From Acidobacteriota bacterium (lineage in GTDB: Bacteria; Acidobacteriota; Terriglobia; 2-12-FULL-54-10), in assembly GCA_016191085.1 (NCBI GenBank), contig JACPPJ010000030.1:1-64000 (forward strand): 64,000 bases of DNA. The letters run 5' to 3'. Position numbers and translations under genes: made by a program. Each line of letters opens with the position of its first letter. Within the stretch, counting starts at the first letter, position 1. This document shows, in pieces, positions 60,339-64,000 of the stretch. Under the pieces are notes generated by a model, which was given only the letters and a program-made list of their open reading frames with translations, did no database searches and was not told the origin of the DNA.

Positions 60339-62246
60339 ATGTGCGGGATTGTTGGAATCATGAGCTTCAATAAGAGGCCCGTTCGGATGGAAGAGCTCCG
60401 TCGGATGTCCATGTCCATCGCGCACCGCGGTCCCGATGAGGACGGGTTTTACCTGAGCCCCGAATTTGGCATGGGCATGCGCCGCCTCAGCATCATTGAC
60501 CTGAAGACGGGCAAGCAGCCCATCTCGAACGAGGACGGCAGCATCTGGATTGTGTTCAATGGCGAGATTTACAATTTCCAGGAACTGCGCAGCGACTTGC
60601 AGCGCAACGGACATTTTTTCGCAACCAATACCGATACAGAGACCATCGTCCACCTCTACGAAGAGTATGGCCGCGACTGCGTACAACATCTGCGCGGCAT
60701 GTTCGCATTCGCCATCTGGGACGAGAGAAAAAACACGCTTTTCCTGGCACGCGACCGCATAGGCATCAAGCCTCTCTACTACGGGGAAATTGGCGGGCGT
60801 CTGCTGTTCGCCTCAGAAGTCAAAGCCATCCTGCAGGTGCCCGGCTTTGAGCCGGAGTTGAACTGGCAATCCGTCAGTCATCTTTTTACGTTCTTGAACA
60901 CGCCCTCGGCGGAGAGCATCGTCTCGGGAATTCACAAGCTCGAACCCGGACACACTCTATTGGCAACACCGGGCAAGAGCCTGTCGGTGGAGAAATATTG
61001 GGACCTGAAGTTCCGGCCTGATCTCAAACGAACGGAGCAGGAGACCATCGAACAGCTCCGGTCGATTCTGCGCGAGTCGGTGCGGATGCATCTCGTAAGC
61101 GATGTTCCGGTTGGCGCGTTCCTAAGCGGCGGTATTGATTCGAGCTCCGTTGTCGCGATGATGGCCGGAGAGACCGCCGAACGCATCAGCACGTTTTCGG
61201 TGGGTTTTTCCGAGGCCGATTTCAACGAGCTGCGTTATGCGCGCATGGTGGCGAAGCAACTCGGAACCAAGCACCACGAGGTCGTGCTCGAGCCTGACGC
61301 CACATCCATCATCGAGGACCTGGCGTGGTATCTGGATGAACCCTTTGGCGACTCTTCTGCCATTCCAACTTACATGGTTTCCAAACTTGCGGCGCAGCAC
61401 CTGAAGGTGGTGCTCTCCGGCGACGGCGGCGACGAACTGTTCGCGGGATATGACAAATACGAAGTGGAGCGGCGCCAGCGGCGTTTCGACGTACTTCCGT
61501 CACCTTTGAAGTCAGTCTTACACGCCATCGCCACGACGCTGCCCGAGGGAATGCGAGGGCGGAATCTGCTGCGGCACGTCTCGCTCGCGGGCGCTCAGCG
61601 GTTCCTGAACGCCTCCACTCTGTTTGGTATCGAAGAGAAGCAGAAGCTGTTCGAGGAGGAGCCGTTCCGGCTCATGAGGGGCTACGATCCCTGGGAGCTG
61701 AACGTACAAACGCTTTCGAGGGATCACGGTCACTGGCTGTCGGCGCTGCAATATCAGGACATCAAGAGTTATTTGCCTCTGGACATTCTCACGAAAGTCG
61801 ATCGTATGAGCATGGCGCATTCACTCGAGACTCGCGTGCCGTTGCTCGATCACAAGGTCGTTGAGTTCGCTGCCACCATCCCGCCGGATATGAAGCTGCG
61901 CGACGGCACCCGGAAGTACATCTTCAAGCAAGCCATGCGAGGCATCATTCCCGACGCTATCATTGACCGCCCCAAGCGTGGGTTTGCCATTCCTCTCGGC
62001 CGCTGGTTTCGTGGGAAGCTGCAGGACTTCATCGGCGATCTCCTGCTTTCGCGCGCTACCCGTGAACGCGGTATCTTCCGGCCGGCATATCTGGAAACTC
62101 TTTTGAAGAGGCACAACAACGGGCGCGAACTCGACTTGCATCTGTGGACGCTGATCTCATTTGAACTGTGGTGCAGAACTTTCTTGGATAAACGGAATAA
62201 GCAGACTGGCTATGTTTCGGCCGAGCCCGCGCGCCTCCCCGCGTGA
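60339..62246 (+). CDS. asnB: Asparagine synthase (glutamine-hydrolysing)-type amidotransferase
   Basis: A 635-residue AsnB-family protein. The N-terminal class II glutaminase has Cys2 (MCGIVGIMSF), HRGPDEDGFY, GMRRLSIIDL, FNGEIYNFQELR and ARDRIGIKPLYY. The synthetase domain has the PP-loop FLSGGIDSSSVVAMMAGE, VVLSGDGGDELFAGYDKYE, LPLDILTKVDRMSMAHSLE and TRVPLLDHKVVEFA. In polysaccharide loci such enzymes can amidate sugar uronic acids rather than make free asparagine; with a uronate-forming dehydrogenase in the same locus that is a fair inference. AAAGG precedes the ATG. Confidence 0.92.
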   Translation: MCGIVGIMSFNKRPVRMEELRRMSMSIAHRGPDEDGFYLSPEFGMGMRRLSIIDLKTGKQPISNEDGSIWIVFNGEIYNFQELRSDLQRNGHFFATNTDTETIVHLYEEYGRDCVQHLRGMFAFAIWDERKNTLFLARDRIGIKPLYYGEIGGRLLFASEVKAILQVPGFEPELNWQSVSHLFTFLNTPSAESIVSGIHKLEPGHTLLATPGKSLSVEKYWDLKFRPDLKRTEQETIEQLRSILRESVRMHLVSDVPVGAFLSGGIDSSSVVAMMAGETAERISTFSVGFSEADFNELRYARMVAKQLGTKHHEVVLEPDATSIIEDLAWYLDEPFGDSSAIPTYMVSKLAAQHLKVVLSGDGGDELFAGYDKYEVERRQRRFDVLPSPLKSVLHAIATTLPEGMRGRNLLRHVSLAGAQRFLNASTLFGIEEKQKLFEEEPFRLMRGYDPWELNVQTLSRDHGHWLSALQYQDIKSYLPLDILTKVDRMSMAHSLETRVPLLDHKVVEFAATIPPDMKLRDGTRKYIFKQAMRGIIPDAIIDRPKRGFAIPLGRWFRGKLQDFIGDLLLSRATRERGIFRPAYLETLLKRHNNGRELDLHLWTLISFELWCRTFLDKRNKQTGYVSAEPARLPA

Positions 62247-62295
62247 CTCGCAACTGTTGCAGTTCGCTTACCCGATCTCGACTGAGGGAACCAGA

Positions 62296-63507
62296 ATGAG
62301 TTTGTGGCGATCGGCGACTCAGTCCGGCGCTTCGTCCGAGCGTATCCGGCTGTTCAAGTTCCTGGCTTTTTTTGCCATCGGAGGTACGGAGCGTCAGGTA
62401 GTCAATCTCGTAAAGCACCTCGATTACTCCAAATTCGAACTGCATTTCGGATGCTTCCGGCGCGACGGGCAATTCTTATCTGAAGTCGAAAAACTGCGAG
62501 TGCCGATTACCGAATACGACGTCCACTCGCTATACAACCACCATTCGCTCTGGTGCCGCCTTCGCCTCGCGAAGCTGCTTAGGCAGAGGCGCGTGCACAT
62601 TGTGCACACGTATGGGTTCTACTCCAGCGTGTTTGCTGTTCCCGCTGCTAGGTTGGCCGGCATTCCGTTGGTGGTGTGCTCCATCCGCGATACGGGCGAA
62701 CTGCTCACGCCTCTTCAGAAGCGCGTTCAGATCGCCGCGTGCCGCATGGCCGATTCCGTTCTGGTCAATGCCGATGCCGTGCGGCAGTGGCTGATGAACC
62801 AAGGCATCAAAGATCAAAAAATTAAAGTCATTCACAACGGCATAGACTTGTCCGGATTTGAGCAGATGCGCGGCGGCGACGCGGTGCGGCAGCAATTGGG
62901 TATCCCTGCGAACGCGCCGGTGGTCGCAATGTTCTCGCGACTGAACCGCATGAAGGGGATCGAATACTTCCTGGAAGCCGCCGCGGCGGTCAGCGCTGCG
63001 ATGCCCGAGGCGCGCTTCTTGATTGTTGGCGATACACGGCAAGCTGATCGAGCGTATGCGGAACAGTTGCAAGCCAGAGCCATAGAACTTGGCTTGCGAG
63101 ACAAGCTGATCTTCACGGGTTTCCGGCTCGATGTGCCGCATCTGCTGTCGCAAGTGACGCTCTCCGTGCTGCCATCGCTCAGCGAAGGGCTGTCCAATTC
63201 GCTGCTCGAGTCAATGGCGGCTGGAGTGCCCGTCATCGCCACGCGAGTCGGAGGAAATCCGGAAATCGTAAAAGATGGCGTGACTGGAATGTTAGTGCCT
63301 CCGCAAGACGCTGCGGCTCTTGCGGCCGGTATGCGTACTTTGCTGGAGGATCAGCAACTGGCCCGCCGCTTTGGCGAGGCAGGCAGGCAGCGCATTTTGC
63401 ATGATTTCTCTCTGGACAGAATGGTTCGCAAGACGGAGCAGCATTACGAGATGTTGATCGAAGGCATCGCCCAAAAGCACGCTCGGCACGTTCGGGAGGC
63501 GGCATGA
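62296..63507 (+). CDS. GT4 family glycosyltransferase
   Basis: A 403-residue GT-B glycosyltransferase. The N-terminal half has LFKFLAFFAIGGTERQVVNL, the GGTE acceptor loop. The donor half has IKVIHNGIDLSGFEQM, VAMFSRLNRMKGIEYFLEAA, FLIVGDTRQAD and the E-x7-E motif in LPSLSEGLSNSLLESMAAG, followed by VPVIATRVGGNPEIVKDG. It adds a sugar to the lipid-linked repeat unit in the cytoplasm. The start at 62296 has GAGGG 8 nt upstream; codons further upstream overlap asnB. Its stop overlaps the next start (ATGA). Confidence 0.92.
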   Translation: MSLWRSATQSGASSERIRLFKFLAFFAIGGTERQVVNLVKHLDYSKFELHFGCFRRDGQFLSEVEKLRVPITEYDVHSLYNHHSLWCRLRLAKLLRQRRVHIVHTYGFYSSVFAVPAARLAGIPLVVCSIRDTGELLTPLQKRVQIAACRMADSVLVNADAVRQWLMNQGIKDQKIKVIHNGIDLSGFEQMRGGDAVRQQLGIPANAPVVAMFSRLNRMKGIEYFLEAAAAVSAAMPEARFLIVGDTRQADRAYAEQLQARAIELGLRDKLIFTGFRLDVPHLLSQVTLSVLPSLSEGLSNSLLESMAAGVPVIATRVGGNPEIVKDGVTGMLVPPQDAAALAAGMRTLLEDQQLARRFGEAGRQRILHDFSLDRMVRKTEQHYEMLIEGIAQKHARHVREAA

Positions 63508-64000
63508 AGTTGCTGCTGATCGGTCCTTACCCGCCGCCGCACGGAGGCATCTCCGTGCATGTCTGCGAGGCCAAAAAGCGCCTGGATGAGGCGGGAGTTC
63601 GCTGCGAGGTTCTCTCACTGGACCGCCGTGCAGCCCAAACCGCCCAGTCGCCCTACGCGCGAGGCGGCGGGCGCTTCCTGCTCGATTTGTTTTCGTACGC
63701 CCGGCGGGGCTGGACCTTTCATCTCCACACCAATGGTCACAACGAGAAGAGTTGGATGATGGCGCTGATCTGCGGCCTTGCCGGACAGCTTGGCCCCGCA
63801 TGCATTCTGACGCTCCATTCTGGAATGGCGCCTATGTACTTGCGCAACGCGCGTGGGTGGCGGCGGCTTCTCGCCCGCGTGGCTTGCCGGTTGTACGACC
63901 GCATTATCGCGGTGAATCCGCAGATCCGGGCGGCGGTGCGGTTGCTCGGTGTTGCCGAGGAGCGCCTGCACGTACTTCCCGCATATCTTTCCTCTTCGGC
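63504..64000 (+). CDS. GT4-type glycosyltransferase, N-terminal part (cut by window edge)
   Basis: The ATG at 63504 overlaps the previous stop. The frame stays open to the window end and encodes MKLLLIGPYPPPHGGISVHV, the classical GT-B N-terminal acceptor loop, then HLHTNGHNEKSWMMALICGL and CILTLHSGMAPMYLRNA, and an IIAVNPQIRAAV-type stretch before the domain boundary. The donor-binding half is outside. It belongs to the same operon as the preceding glycosyltransferases. Confidence 0.85.
   Translation, partial: MKLLLIGPYPPPHGGISVHVCEAKKRLDEAGVRCEVLSLDRRAAQTAQSPYARGGGRFLLDLFSYARRGWTFHLHTNGHNEKSWMMALICGLAGQLGPACILTLHSGMAPMYLRNARGWRRLLARVACRLYDRIIAVNPQIRAAVRLLGVAEERLHVLPAYLSSS

Noticed and set aside
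1-64000. tRNA, rRNA or CRISPR loci
   Set aside because: Scanning the gaps showed no T-loop-like GGTTCGA arrangement with a matching acceptor stem, no rRNA-like sequence, and no regularly spaced direct repeats.

Overview
The window looks like a chromosomal piece of a GC-rich, Gram-negative heterotroph, most likely an Acidobacteriota member (Solibacter/Bryobacter-like). This rests on gene content: a TonB energy transducer with a Gly-rich linker, a large Wzx/Wzy-type exopolysaccharide locus, a stressosome, LLM-type oxidoreductases with a CoA-transferase, and abundant intergenic palindromes. It is an inference from recognised families, not a measured phylogeny. No rRNA, tRNA or CRISPR was seen.

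Layout. (1) 1-1771 is a more A/T-rich, decayed segment: the end of a Mutator/IS256 transposase, a palindromic repeat, and a membrane-protein/zinc-ribbon gene pair broken by several frame changes although its ATGA coupling and Shine-Dalgarno (SD) signals survive. (2) 1760-9548 holds scattered single genes: an exported amidase-signature enzyme, a membrane ferritin/iron exporter (MbfA-like), a DUF72 protein, a wrecked ATP-dependent DNA ligase, a cyclase-family hydrolase and a methyltransferase. (3) 9657-14676 is a minus-strand catabolic operon: CoA-transferase A and B subunits, two tandemly duplicated LLM oxidoreductases and a DUF6282-type amidohydrolase. (4) 14883-28592 is mostly minus-strand housekeeping: a 43-aa basic protein, cmk, mutL, aspS, hisS, a gamma-carbonic-anhydrase-like protein, a class II aldolase, a zinc-ribbon protein, then a plus-strand glutamine synthetase and the ileS-lspA pair. 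Many gaps here carry imperfect inverted repeats built from short 'phrases'. (5) 28831-36973 holds tonB, a HEAT/biotinyl-like protein, a ferredoxin, an orphan GvpL/F, a secreted DUF1080-like protein, a RAYT transposase relic and a remarkable 988-residue protein that appears to join PRTase-like, kinase-like and HAD phosphatase domains. (6) 37276-42134 is an rsbR-rsbS-rsbT-rsbX stressosome module whose output gene is a hybrid histidine kinase carrying an RsbU_N-like domain. (7) 42426 to the right edge is one long plus-strand exopolysaccharide locus: export protein, degenerate receiver, outer-membrane barrel, Wzc-like BY-kinase, initiating sugar transferase, GlmR, GlmS, UDP-sugar dehydrogenase, glycosyltransferases, CelD-like acyltransferase, deacetylase, WecB-like epimerase, O-antigen polymerase, flippase, asparagine-synthase-type amidotransferase and two GT4 enzymes.

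How the genes fit together. The polysaccharide locus contains a nearly complete Wzx/Wzy route and also its own amino-sugar supply: GlmR sits directly before GlmS, the enzyme it is known to activate in Bacillus, followed by a UDP-GlcNAc/ManNAc-type dehydrogenase and a 2-epimerase-like protein. Stress sensing immediately upstream (stressosome to histidine kinase) could plausibly govern it, but nothing in the sequence proves that link. The strongest candidates for new biology are the 988-residue multidomain protein, the stressosome wired to a two-component output, the WecB-like protein with altered active-site residues, and the two or three families of palindromic intergenic repeats accompanied by transposase relics.
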